Assembly: GCF_000349325.1 (NCBI RefSeq)
Contig: NC_020504.1
Coordinates: 5,552,053 to 5,616,052 of the forward strand
Source: Streptomyces davaonensis JCM 4913
Lineage (GTDB): Bacteria; Actinomycetota; Actinomycetes; Streptomycetales; Streptomycetaceae
Direction of reading: 5' to 3'
Length of the DNA: 64,000 bases
The position numbers and the translations under genes are program-made. The notes under the pieces are model-generated. The model was not told where the DNA came from. It made no database searches and saw nothing but the letters and a program-made list of their open reading frames with translations. The stretch's first letter is position 1, and the number at the start of each line of letters is the position of its first letter. Positions 50,136 through 58,196 of this stretch are shown one piece after another.

Positions 50136-52823
50136 CTAGAGGATGCGAGTGAGCTTCGCCATGAACCCGGGCTCGACGAGGTCGGTCCGGAGCGCCACCG
50201 GCACCTTGACCGCGCCCGCGGTACCGCCGTCGCCGACGGTGAGCGTGCCGACCTTGGTACCGGCCTTCGCCTCGTGCGGTACCTCGTCGGCGGCGAAGTC
50301 CAGCTCCACCTTCAGGCCCGACCAGCCGGCCGCCTTGACGTCCTTCGTCGCGACGACGGCGGTACGGCCGCCGAGGCCGTCGTCGACGTATCCGACGACG
50401 TCGCCCTTCTTCAGCAGCGTCGCCGACTCCAGGGCGTTCTGTGCCGCGGTGATCAGCTTGTCGCCGGAGTCGAGCGCGGCGGCGAGGATGCCACCGCCCG
50501 CGTCCGGCTGCCGCACGACGGCGCCGACGATGGTCCGCGTCTCGCCACCGACGTCCTGCTTCGCGGCGAACACGAGGTTGCCGAGGGCGGAGGTGGTGGT
50601 GCCGGTCTTGATGCCGACGACGTTGTTCTTCCCCACCAACTGATTCCAGTTGCCGTGGTTCTGCCCCTTGTAGTCGTCGTAGGACATCATCGCGGCGACT
50701 TCGCGGAAGGCGGGGGACTCCATGGCAGCCTTGGCGAGCTTGACCTGGTCGACGGCGGTGGAGACGGTGGTGTCGTTGAGCCCGGAGGGATCGGTGTAGG
50801 TCGTGTTGCTCATCCCGAGGTCCTCGGCGGCGGAGTTCATCTTCTCCACGAAGGCCTTCTCGGAACCGGCGTCCCAGCGGGCAAGCAGCCGGGCGACATT
50901 GTTCGCGGACGCGATGAGAATGCTCTCCAGGGCCTCGCGCTGAGTGATGGAGTCACCGGCGAAGACGTCCACGGTGGATTCCTGCCCGGCGTCCGACTGC
51001 TCCTCGGCAGCCTGATCAATCTCGATCTTGGGGCCCTCTTCCCCACTCTTGAGAGGGTGATCGCGAAGGATGACGTAGGCGGTCATGACCTTGGCGACAC
51101 TGGCGATCGGCACGGGCTTCTGCTCCCCGGAGGAGCCGAAGGTGCCGATGCCCTGGACATCGAGCGCGGCCTGTCCGTCGGCGGGCCAGGGGATGTCGAC
51201 CTTGGACCCCTCGAAGGTGTAGGAGGACTCCGCGGTGAGGTCGAGGGTGGGGGTGGGTACGGGCCGCACGGACTGCACGATCGCGAACACGATGACGAGC
51301 AGCAGTACGAGCGGGGTCCAGATCTTCACCCGCCGCACCAGGGTCCGCACCGGCGTCTCCGGCGGCGGCGGGGTGTTGGTCAGCTCGGCCAACAGGTCGA
51401 GCGGCGGCTTGGGCGGCAGCGGCTGCTGCGTCGTCCGCTCCGGGCCGACCTGGGGGATGGCGGTGGTGATGTCCGACTTGAGCGGCACGAACCGCAGCGC
51501 GGTGGTCGGCTGATCAACGGCCTTGGCTCCGCCATCGCCCGTCTTCTTCCCACCCGCACCATCCCTGCGGCTTGCGTCGCCGGGTGCGGGTGGCCCCTGC
51601 GGGGCGGACTCGCCGTCGGCGGGCGCGGGTGGGGTGGTCTTGGGTTGGGTGGGGGCGGGGGTGGCCTTGCCGGCGGCGGGCGCGGGCGCGGCGGACTCGG
51701 CATCGGCCGGCGCGGCCGGGGTGGCCTTGCCTTCGGCGGGGGCCGAGGTGGCTTTGTCGGCGGCGGATGCGGGCGCGGGCCGGGCGGACTCGTCGTCGGC
51801 GGTGGCGGGCGGGGTGGTCTTGCCCTGGGTGGGCGCCGGGGCGGCTTTGCCGTCGACGCGTGCGAGCAGGGTGGTCTTGGCGTCCACGGGCGTGGAGGCG
51901 TCGCGCGGGGCGCCCTTGGCGGCGTCGGGCTCGGCCGTGGGCCGGGCGTCGCCGGTGGCGGGCGCGGCTGCGGTCCGGGGGTCGCCGGTGGCGGCGGTGG
52001 TGTCTCGTTCGGTGGTCTTGGCGCCGCTGGTGGGTGCGGGGGCGTCGGCCGACGGGCTCTTGTCGGCTGTGTGGGCGGGCTGGGCGTCCTGGGCTGGGGC
52101 CCTGTCGTCCGTGGCGTCCGGCGCCTCGTCGGCGGCTTCCGGCTGCTCCTCGGTGGACGTGGCGGCTTCCGGCTCGGTGTCCGCGTCGGCGTCCGAGTCG
52201 TCGGCGGTGGCCTCCGACTCGGGCTTTGCATCCTGGGGCGCCTCGTCCTTCGCGGCGGGGTCGGTGTCGTCGTCCGACTCATCCCCGGCAGGGGCGTCTT
52301 CGCTGTCAACCTCAGCCCCGGGCTTCGCGTCCTCGGGGTCGGTGGCAACCCGCTCTGCCTCCCCGGCGCGGGTGACATCGCTGTCGGCGTCAGCCTCGGC
52401 GGCAGCGTCAGCGTCGGTGTCGGCTTCCGCCGTACCCGCCGCCTCGGGCTCCGCCGCCTCCGGCGTCTCCGTGCCCCCGGTCGCGCGCTCGTCGCCGCTT
52501 GCCACCCAGGCCGCTACGGCGGCGCGCAGGCGGTCGTTGGCGGGCGGGGTGGCGGCCTCCGCCTCGGGCTGGGTCGGTTCCTCGGAGGCTTCGGAGGTCT
52601 CGGACGACTCGGACGGCTCCGAGGGGTCCGGGGTCGACTTCCTGGCCTCTGCCAGGTCCTGGGCCGACAACACTCGGGTTGCCGTGTCCACGCCTCCGCG
52701 GGACATCGCGAGGCGGGGGTCGGTGGAATTGTTCCGGGGTTCCGGAACCGCACCCGCGCTCCCCGACGTCGGTTCTGCCGACGACTCGCGCTGCTTCGAA
52801 CTGTCGGGGGACTCGCCCGCCAC
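50136..52823 (-). CDS. D-alanyl-D-alanine carboxypeptidase with long disordered N-terminus
   Basis: An 895-residue penicillin-binding protein (class C low-molecular-weight, DD-CPase). GTG 52823 follows a perfect AGGAGG site. The first 490 or so residues are Ala/Pro/Thr/Glu-rich and disordered, with repeats of the kind KATPAPADGESAP. One transmembrane helix (about 498-518) precedes the peptidase domain. Catalytic motifs: SVAK (about 573), SANN (about 639), KTGT (about 735). It removes the terminal D-Ala of peptidoglycan. The homologous S. coelicolor gene SCO4439 affects spore wall maturation (from memory). Confidence 0.92.
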   Translation of the reverse strand: MAGESPDSSKQRESSAEPTSGSAGAVPEPRNNSTDPRLAMSRGGVDTATRVLSAQDLAEARKSTPDPSEPSESSETSEASEEPTQPEAEAATPPANDRLRAAVAAWVASGDERATGGTETPEAAEPEAAGTAEADTDADAAAEADADSDVTRAGEAERVATDPEDAKPGAEVDSEDAPAGDESDDDTDPAAKDEAPQDAKPESEATADDSDADADTEPEAATSTEEQPEAADEAPDATDDRAPAQDAQPAHTADKSPSADAPAPTSGAKTTERDTTAATGDPRTAAAPATGDARPTAEPDAAKGAPRDASTPVDAKTTLLARVDGKAAPAPTQGKTTPPATADDESARPAPASAADKATSAPAEGKATPAAPADAESAAPAPAAGKATPAPTQPKTTPPAPADGESAPQGPPAPGDASRRDGAGGKKTGDGGAKAVDQPTTALRFVPLKSDITTAIPQVGPERTTQQPLPPKPPLDLLAELTNTPPPPETPVRTLVRRVKIWTPLVLLLVIVFAIVQSVRPVPTPTLDLTAESSYTFEGSKVDIPWPADGQAALDVQGIGTFGSSGEQKPVPIASVAKVMTAYVILRDHPLKSGEEGPKIEIDQAAEEQSDAGQESTVDVFAGDSITQREALESILIASANNVARLLARWDAGSEKAFVEKMNSAAEDLGMSNTTYTDPSGLNDTTVSTAVDQVKLAKAAMESPAFREVAAMMSYDDYKGQNHGNWNQLVGKNNVVGIKTGTTTSALGNLVFAAKQDVGGETRTIVGAVVRQPDAGGGILAAALDSGDKLITAAQNALESATLLKKGDVVGYVDDGLGGRTAVVATKDVKAAGWSGLKVELDFAADEVPHEAKAGTKVGTLTVGDGGTAGAVKVPVALRTDLVEPGFMAKLTRIL

Positions 52824-53041
52824 CGATGCCTCCTAAACCGTGCTAAGTCTGAACCGTCGCCGCCCTGGACACCGCTCCGCAGCGCTGTCCGAACCATGTA
52901 CCAGTGTCCTGTGTGCGGGCTTGCCTGACGCTGAAGACGAGAACGACATACCTACTGGTTCCCTTACAAACAGGTCACGCACCCTCGACAGACCAATGTG
53001 AGAGGGGTCACCCTGTCTTTCATCCACGCGGGGAGGCATGG

Positions 53042-53797
53042 ATGGGCAGGAGCCGCAGAACAATTCCGGAGGAGCTTCTGCTGCTGGCACTGGACCCGGC
53101 CACGGGTACCACTGCACAGCCGCAGTCGCTCGACCTCGGTCTGGCCGGAGCACAGCTAGTGGAGCTGGCGCTGGCCGGACGGATAGCCCCTGACGGGGAT
53201 CGTATCGCCGTGGTGGCACCACGGCCGACTGGAGATCCGACTTTGGACTGTGCGTTGGAGTTGCTGCGCAGGCGTGGCGCTCCCGTACGTGCCGTCCACT
53301 GGATCGGCGGGCCCCGCCTGGGGCTGCGCCAGACCTACCTCTCGCATCTGGAGCGGTGCGGCATGGTCGCCGCCGTACCGGGACAGATGTGCGGGGTGCT
53401 GCCGACGACTCGCTACCAAGCGACGGACACCGAAATCAGCCGGGAGATCAGGGCCCGGCTGGACTCCGCGATCCGCACCGGCGTACCGCCGGACCCGCGG
53501 ACCGCGGCGCTCGCCGCACTGGCACACGCGGTCGGCCTCGGCAAACACCTGTACCCGGGCAACGAGGGGCGTTCCTCTCGATCCCGGTTGCGGGACCTGA
53601 TCAGGCACGACCCCATGGGCGGTCTCGTCGCGCACGCCGTGATGGACGTCCAGAACGGCGTCGCGGCCCAGCCGCGCCGCAGCCCCGCTCCGGCGGGCCG
53701 CCAGCCGGCCCCAGGAGGCAGGGCGGCACCGGAACCCGCTCGTGGCGTTCCGATGCAACCGCGCCGAGGCTCGATGGCACGCGTCGTGGCTCACTGA
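53042..53797 (+). CDS. GPP34 (GOLPH3-like) family protein
   Basis: A 251-residue protein of the GPP34 family (bacterial relatives of the Golgi phosphoprotein GOLPH3). Marks are IPEELLLLALDPATG, AGAQLVELALAGRIA, DPTLDCALELLRRR, and a helical region ending LGKHLYPGNEGRSSRSRLRD. Eukaryotic members bind phosphatidylinositol 4-phosphate at membranes; bacterial ones are uncharacterised or act in vesicle-like sorting. The start at 53042 has a GGGGAGG site. The C-terminal 50 residues are Pro/Ala/Gly/Arg-rich. Divergent from the carboxypeptidase gene. Confidence 0.88.
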   Translation: MGRSRRTIPEELLLLALDPATGTTAQPQSLDLGLAGAQLVELALAGRIAPDGDRIAVVAPRPTGDPTLDCALELLRRRGAPVRAVHWIGGPRLGLRQTYLSHLERCGMVAAVPGQMCGVLPTTRYQATDTEISREIRARLDSAIRTGVPPDPRTAALAALAHAVGLGKHLYPGNEGRSSRSRLRDLIRHDPMGGLVAHAVMDVQNGVAAQPRRSPAPAGRQPAPGGRAAPEPARGVPMQPRRGSMARVVAH

Positions 53798-54131
53798 GCC
53801 GCAGTTCCACGACGTAAGCCCGCACGTCAGCACCGTCCCCCAGACCGGTACGGGAGCCGCTGGTCCGCGCGGGGCGACGGGACCGTTGTGTCCGGACGGC
53901 GACACGGTCCCGCCGCCCCGCGCGGCCGCATGTCCGGGCAGGGTTGGGCAAGTCCGGGGAGGGCCGAGCAAGTCCGGGGGTGCCCCGGCAACTTGGCGCC
54001 GTGCCCCGAACTGGCGCGTATGCAGCGCATATCCACCGTTTCCCAGCGGTAGAAAGCACCTTGGTGGCAGTCTGCTCAACAGCAGATACGCAAAGTCGCA
54101 AGCAGTACTTGCAGCCGGAGGTGCACGTCCC
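53798..54131. other. Gene-free stretch with a large hairpin
   Basis: 334 bases between the GPP34 gene and an XRE gene. It contains the 22-bp hairpin at 53865-53925 and a repeated CAAGTCCGGGG unit (at about 53948 and 53969). No supportable gene is seen; some short open frames overlap here but have no ribosome site. Confidence 0.65.
53865..53925 (+). terminator. Long hairpin terminator after the GPP34 gene
   Basis: Inverted repeat of 22 bp with one mismatch (CCGCGCGGGGCGACGGGACC start, mirrored arm ACGGTCCCGCCGCCCCGCGC end) and a 17-base loop, beginning 68 bases after the GPP34 stop. No T tract. Confidence 0.75.
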
Positions 54132-54989
54132 GTGGCGTCCAATGTCAATCCCACTGTCAGGCGCCGCCGGCTGGGTCAGGAGTTGCGCCGGCTCCGCGAA
54201 CTCAAGGGCATGACCGCCGAAGAGGTGGCCGAGCGGCTGCTGGTCTCCCAGTCGAAGATCAGCCGCCTGGAGAACGGCCGCCGCAGCATCAGCCAGCGCG
54301 ACGTGCGTGACCTGTGCGGGGTCTACGAGGTCGAGGACGTCCGGATCGTCGACTCCCTGATGCAGATGGCCAAGGACTCCCGCCAGCAGGGCTGGTGGCA
54401 CTCGTTCGGCGACATCCCGTACAGCGTCTACATCGGCCTGGAGACCGACGCGGCGAGCCTTCGCGTGTACGACCCCCAGGTCGTCCCCGGTCTGCTCCAG
54501 ACGAAGAGCTACGCGGAGTCGCTGATCGCGGGCGCGCTGCCGGAGGTCACACCGACCGACATCGACAAGCGCGTCCAGGTGCGGCTGCGCCGACAGGAAC
54601 GTATCTCTGCCCCGGAGAACCCGCTGCGCCTGTGGGCCGTCCTGGACGAGGCGGCGCTGCGCCGCGAGGTCGGCAGCCGGCACGTGATGATCGAGCAGCT
54701 GGAGCACCTCATCGAGATGTCCCGGCTGCCCCATGTCACCGTGCAGTGCATCCCGTTCAGCATGGGCGCCCACCCCGGCGTGAGCGGCCAGTACGCGATC
54801 CTGGAGTTCCCGGACGCCGCCGACTCCAGCGTGGTCTACATCGAGGGCGTGACCAGCGCCCTCTACCTGGAGAAGGCGCAGGACGTCCAGAAGTACAGCG
54901 TGATGTACGAGCACTTGCGGGCCCAGGCTCTCAACGCCGACCAGAGCCGGGAGTTCATCGCGAAGGTGGCCAAGGACTACGCCTCCTGA
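54132..54989 (+). CDS. XRE-family regulator with DUF5753 domain
   Basis: A 285-residue regulator. GTG 54132 is preferred: GGAGG precedes it, and the preceding open frame is non-coding in character. The helix-turn-helix spans about residues 10-68 (RRRRLGQELRRLRELKGM, TAEEVAERLLVSQSKISRLE, NGRRSISQRDV). The DUF5753 domain follows (PYSVYIGLETDAASLRVYDP, RRQERISAPENPLRLWAVLDE). This is the second XRE/DUF397 pair in the window; the DUF397 gene starts 217 bases downstream. Confidence 0.92.
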   Translation: MASNVNPTVRRRRLGQELRRLRELKGMTAEEVAERLLVSQSKISRLENGRRSISQRDVRDLCGVYEVEDVRIVDSLMQMAKDSRQQGWWHSFGDIPYSVYIGLETDAASLRVYDPQVVPGLLQTKSYAESLIAGALPEVTPTDIDKRVQVRLRRQERISAPENPLRLWAVLDEAALRREVGSRHVMIEQLEHLIEMSRLPHVTVQCIPFSMGAHPGVSGQYAILEFPDAADSSVVYIEGVTSALYLEKAQDVQKYSVMYEHLRAQALNADQSREFIAKVAKDYAS

Positions 54990-55206
54990 GGCGCGGCGCC
55001 GGAGGATACAGGTTCGCCCGGCCGCGGCGGAAGTCCCCACTGGAATATGCCATCCAGTCGAGTGAATAGTCGCTCCGCACATCGATGTTGGCGAGTAGCG
55101 TCGATCACGCCATCGAGGAACACCGATTGGCGCAAACGTGCCGTGCGGACAGCACATCCCGTACGGCACGCGGACAGCAACTCAGCAACTGGTTACCGGA
55201 GCGAAC

Positions 55207-55398
55207 ATGGCAATCAAGCAGGGTGTCACGGACACGTGGGTCAAGTCCTCGTACTCGCAGGGCAATGGCGCATGCGTCGAGATCAAGTCCCCTGTCGTGT
55301 CGGCAATGGCCGTACGGGACTCCAAGGTCACCGAGGGTCCCGTCCTGGCGTTTCCCGCGAGCGCGTGGAACGCCTTCGTGGCCTCGGTCAAGGCGTAA
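55207..55398 (+). CDS. DUF397 small protein
   Basis: A 63-residue DUF397 protein: TWVKSSYSQGNGACVEIKS, VRDSKVTEGPVLAF and SAWNAFV. A GGAG site precedes ATG 55207. It follows the XRE gene on the same strand but is not overlapped with it, unlike the pair at 42.4-43.4 kb. A 7-bp inverted repeat GTGCCGT/ACGGCAC lies in its leader at 55138-55169. Confidence 0.9.
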   Translation: MAIKQGVTDTWVKSSYSQGNGACVEIKSPVVSAMAVRDSKVTEGPVLAFPASAWNAFVASVKA

Positions 55399-55592
55399 GG
55401 GGGCTGCTCCCCTGAGCCTCGACCGATGACGATCGACAGACGATCGACAACTGCACAAGCACCACCCAAGAGCCCTCTCGACCAGCCCGCCGTCCTTGCC
55501 GAGGGGGCTCGGCTTGTGCCCGGCAGCGCAGCACAACGCGCCTGCCGGGCACGGCCGTTCATCACGCGGCGGCAACTACCTTATGGCGCCGG

Positions 55593-56465
55593 TCACTTCA
55601 CCGGGAAGGCCACGTCGCACACCGCGTCCTCGGGGCCCGCGGCGTCCCAGTCGGCGAAGTAGATCTCCCGGCACGGGCCCGCCATCCGCAGCCCCTGCCG
55701 CGGGATCCACTCCTCCACCGCCTCGAAGGCGGTCAGGATCTGCGGATGGGCCACCTGGGCCTTGGTGATCCTGGTGTACGCCAGCCGCTGGGCGGGCTCC
55801 ACCCGCACCTTGACCGCATGGGTACGGCCCTGCTTCTCGACCCACGCGCGGGCAGCGGCCTCGTCGGCGACGGGCACACAGGACTCGGCGGGTCCGTCAC
55901 TCTCCATGGACACATCGGAGTGATAGACGACGAAGGGCGCGCCGGTCATGCCCCCGCACTCCCGTGACCCCTCCTCCAGCCGGCCCAGCGACGAGCCGAT
56001 CCACGCGGGCAGCTCGCCCGCGAGGACATGCCGCGTCTCGGTGATCAGCACCTGCTCGGGCGCGTCCACCGTCTCGACCACGAACTTCTCGTACATCTCG
56101 GAGTTCCTCCCCGACAGTCGTCCACGGAGGTACTCGGCCAGCGTCCGCTGCCCCGCCACCCGCGCCTCGACTTCCGTCCAGAACGCGTCGAGCCGGGTCA
56201 CGGCCGTGGCCCCGTCCGGCGCCTCGACGACCTCGGCGATCCGCGCGAGCGGCATGTCGAGCTGGCGCAGGAGTGCCACGAGGCGGGCGCCCTCGATCTG
56301 GTCGGTGCGGTAGTAGCGGTAGCCGCTGACCTCGTCGACCTGGGCGGGAGCGAGCAGTCCCAGCCGGTCGTAGAGCCGCAGGGCCTTGGCCGACAGCCGC
56401 GCCCTTGCGGCAAACACACCGATGGTGAGCAGTTCGTCCTCGTCCACGGCCTCATCCTCCGTCAC
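55593..56465 (-). CDS. MerR family regulator with GyrI-like effector domain
   Basis: A 290-residue regulator. The MerR winged helix is LTIGVFAARARLSAKALRLYD, GLLAPAQVDEVSGYRYY, then QIEGARLVALLRQLDM and a coiled-coil (AVTRLDAFWTEVEARVAGQR). The C-terminal part (from about 130) is a GyrI-like/AraC-ligand domain (QVLITETRHVLAGEL, EWIPRQGLRMAGPCREIYF). Such proteins sense drugs or small organic compounds and usually control an efflux or stress gene. The GTG start has a weak ribosome site. Its stop lies 195 bases from the convergent DUF397 gene. Confidence 0.88.
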   Translation of the reverse strand: MTEDEAVDEDELLTIGVFAARARLSAKALRLYDRLGLLAPAQVDEVSGYRYYRTDQIEGARLVALLRQLDMPLARIAEVVEAPDGATAVTRLDAFWTEVEARVAGQRTLAEYLRGRLSGRNSEMYEKFVVETVDAPEQVLITETRHVLAGELPAWIGSSLGRLEEGSRECGGMTGAPFVVYHSDVSMESDGPAESCVPVADEAAARAWVEKQGRTHAVKVRVEPAQRLAYTRITKAQVAHPQILTAFEAVEEWIPRQGLRMAGPCREIYFADWDAAGPEDAVCDVAFPVK

Positions 56466-56520
56466 CGGGCGGCACTTCCGCCCGGTGCCAAGGAGGCTCG
56501 GCTCTGCCCCAGGGGCAAGG

Positions 56521-57030
56521 TCAACCAGCGATGCGCGCCTCGACCGCGGCCACGAGCTCCGCGGCCTCGGGTTCGGTCTGCGGCGAGAACCGCCCGACGA
56601 CGCGCCCGTCCCGCCCGATCAGAAACTTCTCGAAGTTCCACCGGATGTCGCCGCTGTGCCCGTCTCCATCGGCAAAGGGCGCCAGCCGCTCATAGAGGGC
56701 ATGCCGCCCCTCCCCATTGACCTCCACCTTCTCGGTCATAGGGAAGGTGACGCCATACGTCGCCGAACAGAACTCGGCGATCTCCTCAGCACTCCCGGGC
56801 TCCTGCCCAAGAAACTGATTACAGGGCACACCGAGCACGGTGAACCCCTGCCCGGAGTACCGCTCGTGAAGCTTCTCCAGCCCCGAGTACTGCGGCGTAA
56901 GCCCACAGCGAGAGGCCACATTCACAACGAGCACAACCTGCCCGACGTACTGCTTGAGCTCCGCGCCCCCACCACCAAGCGCACCGATCTCAACATCCAG
57001 AGGGCTGCCATTGCTGCTGTCTACAGTCAT
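56521..57030 (-). CDS. Glutathione peroxidase
   Basis: A 169-residue thiol-dependent peroxidase. The family marks are VLVVNVASRCGLTPQYSGLE with the catalytic Cys, LGVPCNQFLGQEPG (Gln of the tetrad is in NQF), and WNFEKFLIGRDGRVVGRF (Trp and Asn). This is the Cys-type bacterial enzyme, which in organisms lacking glutathione uses thioredoxin or mycothiol-linked reductants. It reduces peroxides. The gene is upstream of MerR on the same strand (55 bases gap to the MerR start), so both may be in one transcript. Confidence 0.93.
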   Translation of the reverse strand: MTVDSSNGSPLDVEIGALGGGGAELKQYVGQVVLVVNVASRCGLTPQYSGLEKLHERYSGQGFTVLGVPCNQFLGQEPGSAEEIAEFCSATYGVTFPMTEKVEVNGEGRHALYERLAPFADGDGHSGDIRWNFEKFLIGRDGRVVGRFSPQTEPEAAELVAAVEARIAG

Positions 57031-57161
57031 GCCCCGGATGCTAGCCCCGCCCGGCAAGGCCCGCCGAGCCGCCCAGCTGCGGGCAGTCGTGCCGCTGGGG
57101 CGGCGCCCGTCCCAAAGCAAGGCGGCACCCCGCCAGCCCGGGCGAGCGCACCCACCCCGGG

Positions 57162-58130
57162 TCACCCCCGACCGGCCTCCACCAGCACATCCCCCGCCGC
57201 CGTCCGCACATACAGCACCGACCGCCCCGCCCGCCGCCGCTCCACCAGCCCCGCATCCAACAGCACCCGCAGATGCCGCCCGACCGACCCGAGCCCCTGC
57301 CCGGTCACGGCAACCAACTGCGTCGTACTCATAGGCGGCCCGAGCAGCACCAGCAACCCAGCCCGCGCAGCCCCGAGCAGCGGCCCGAGAGCCGACGGCA
57401 CCGCCCGCCGCCCATGCTGCTCGGCCAGCACCCCGGTGCAGGGATACACGACGGCGTAACGCTCCCGCCCCTCCTCCCACGACACCCACCCCGTCTTGGG
57501 CGTCACCGGCACGAACACCAGCTCCGCACCGGAGATCTCCCGAGGCGGATACTCATGCCGGTTCACCTGGAACCGACTCTCCCCGAGCCACCGCGTCCCC
57601 GGCCGCAGCGAATCCAGCACCGCCGCCCACCCACGCCGACTCACCTGCACGGTCCGCGCGACCACATCCGCCTCCAGCACCCGCCGACGCCGGTCCCAGT
57701 CCGGCCGTACGGCCTCCTCCCAGACGTACCGCAAGAGCCCAGCCGCCCGTTCCGGCAGATCGTCGCGCTCCAGCTCCGCGGGCAGCGGTCCGGCGAGGGA
57801 GAGGGCGAGATGGGCCCGGGCGTCCTCGGGGCGTACAGAACCCACCCGGGCGACCCCCTCCTCGAAGGACTCCCCGTCACGCGGCGTGGGCGTCAGGAAG
57901 TCCGCGATCCAGTCCCGCCCCAGCCCGGCCCGTACCAACAGCGCGGTCACCGGATCGGCGGCCAGCAGCGCCCGGTATCCGGGCCGATGTACCCGCAGCC
58001 AGTCCCGCTCCCCGGGATGCGCCCCCACCCCCGCGTGCAGCAGCTTCAGACTCGCGAAGGTCTCCGCGAGCGGCGAGAGCACGAACCGACTCCGCGCAAG
58101 CGTGTCCGCATTGACCTGCCACCACCCCAT
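57162..58130 (-). CDS. ArsR-type regulator with N-terminal DUF5937-like domain
   Basis: A 322-residue protein. The last 85 residues form an ArsR winged helix (LLGAARAGLLVLLGPPMSTT, QLVAVTGQGLGSVGRHLRVL, AGLVERRRAGRSVLYV). The N-terminal 230 residues (FVLSPLAETFASLKLLHAG, DFLTPTPRDGESFEEGVAR, WLGESRFQVNRHEYPPREI) match the DUF5937 domain that precedes ArsR helices in actinobacteria. Divergent from the MFS gene, with a TTTCGC/GCGAAA dyad (58140-58157) next to its own start. It probably controls the transporter. The ligand is unknown. Confidence 0.88.
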   Translation of the reverse strand: MGWWQVNADTLARSRFVLSPLAETFASLKLLHAGVGAHPGERDWLRVHRPGYRALLAADPVTALLVRAGLGRDWIADFLTPTPRDGESFEEGVARVGSVRPEDARAHLALSLAGPLPAELERDDLPERAAGLLRYVWEEAVRPDWDRRRRVLEADVVARTVQVSRRGWAAVLDSLRPGTRWLGESRFQVNRHEYPPREISGAELVFVPVTPKTGWVSWEEGRERYAVVYPCTGVLAEQHGRRAVPSALGPLLGAARAGLLVLLGPPMSTTQLVAVTGQGLGSVGRHLRVLLDAGLVERRRAGRSVLYVRTAAGDVLVEAGRG

Positions 58131-58139
58131 GCCCCCACC

Positions 58140-58157
58140 TTTCGCACCTGCGCGAAA
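58140..58157. promoter_or_regulatory. Dyad operator TTTCGC-N6-GCGAAA
   Basis: Perfect 6-bp arms around ACCTGC, ten bases upstream of the ArsR-type gene start and 40 bases from the MFS start. Symmetry and position suggest it is the ArsR-type regulator's binding site. Confidence 0.65.
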
Positions 58158-58196
58158 CATTAACGGCACCCACCAGAGCCCCCCGAGACTCCGCCC

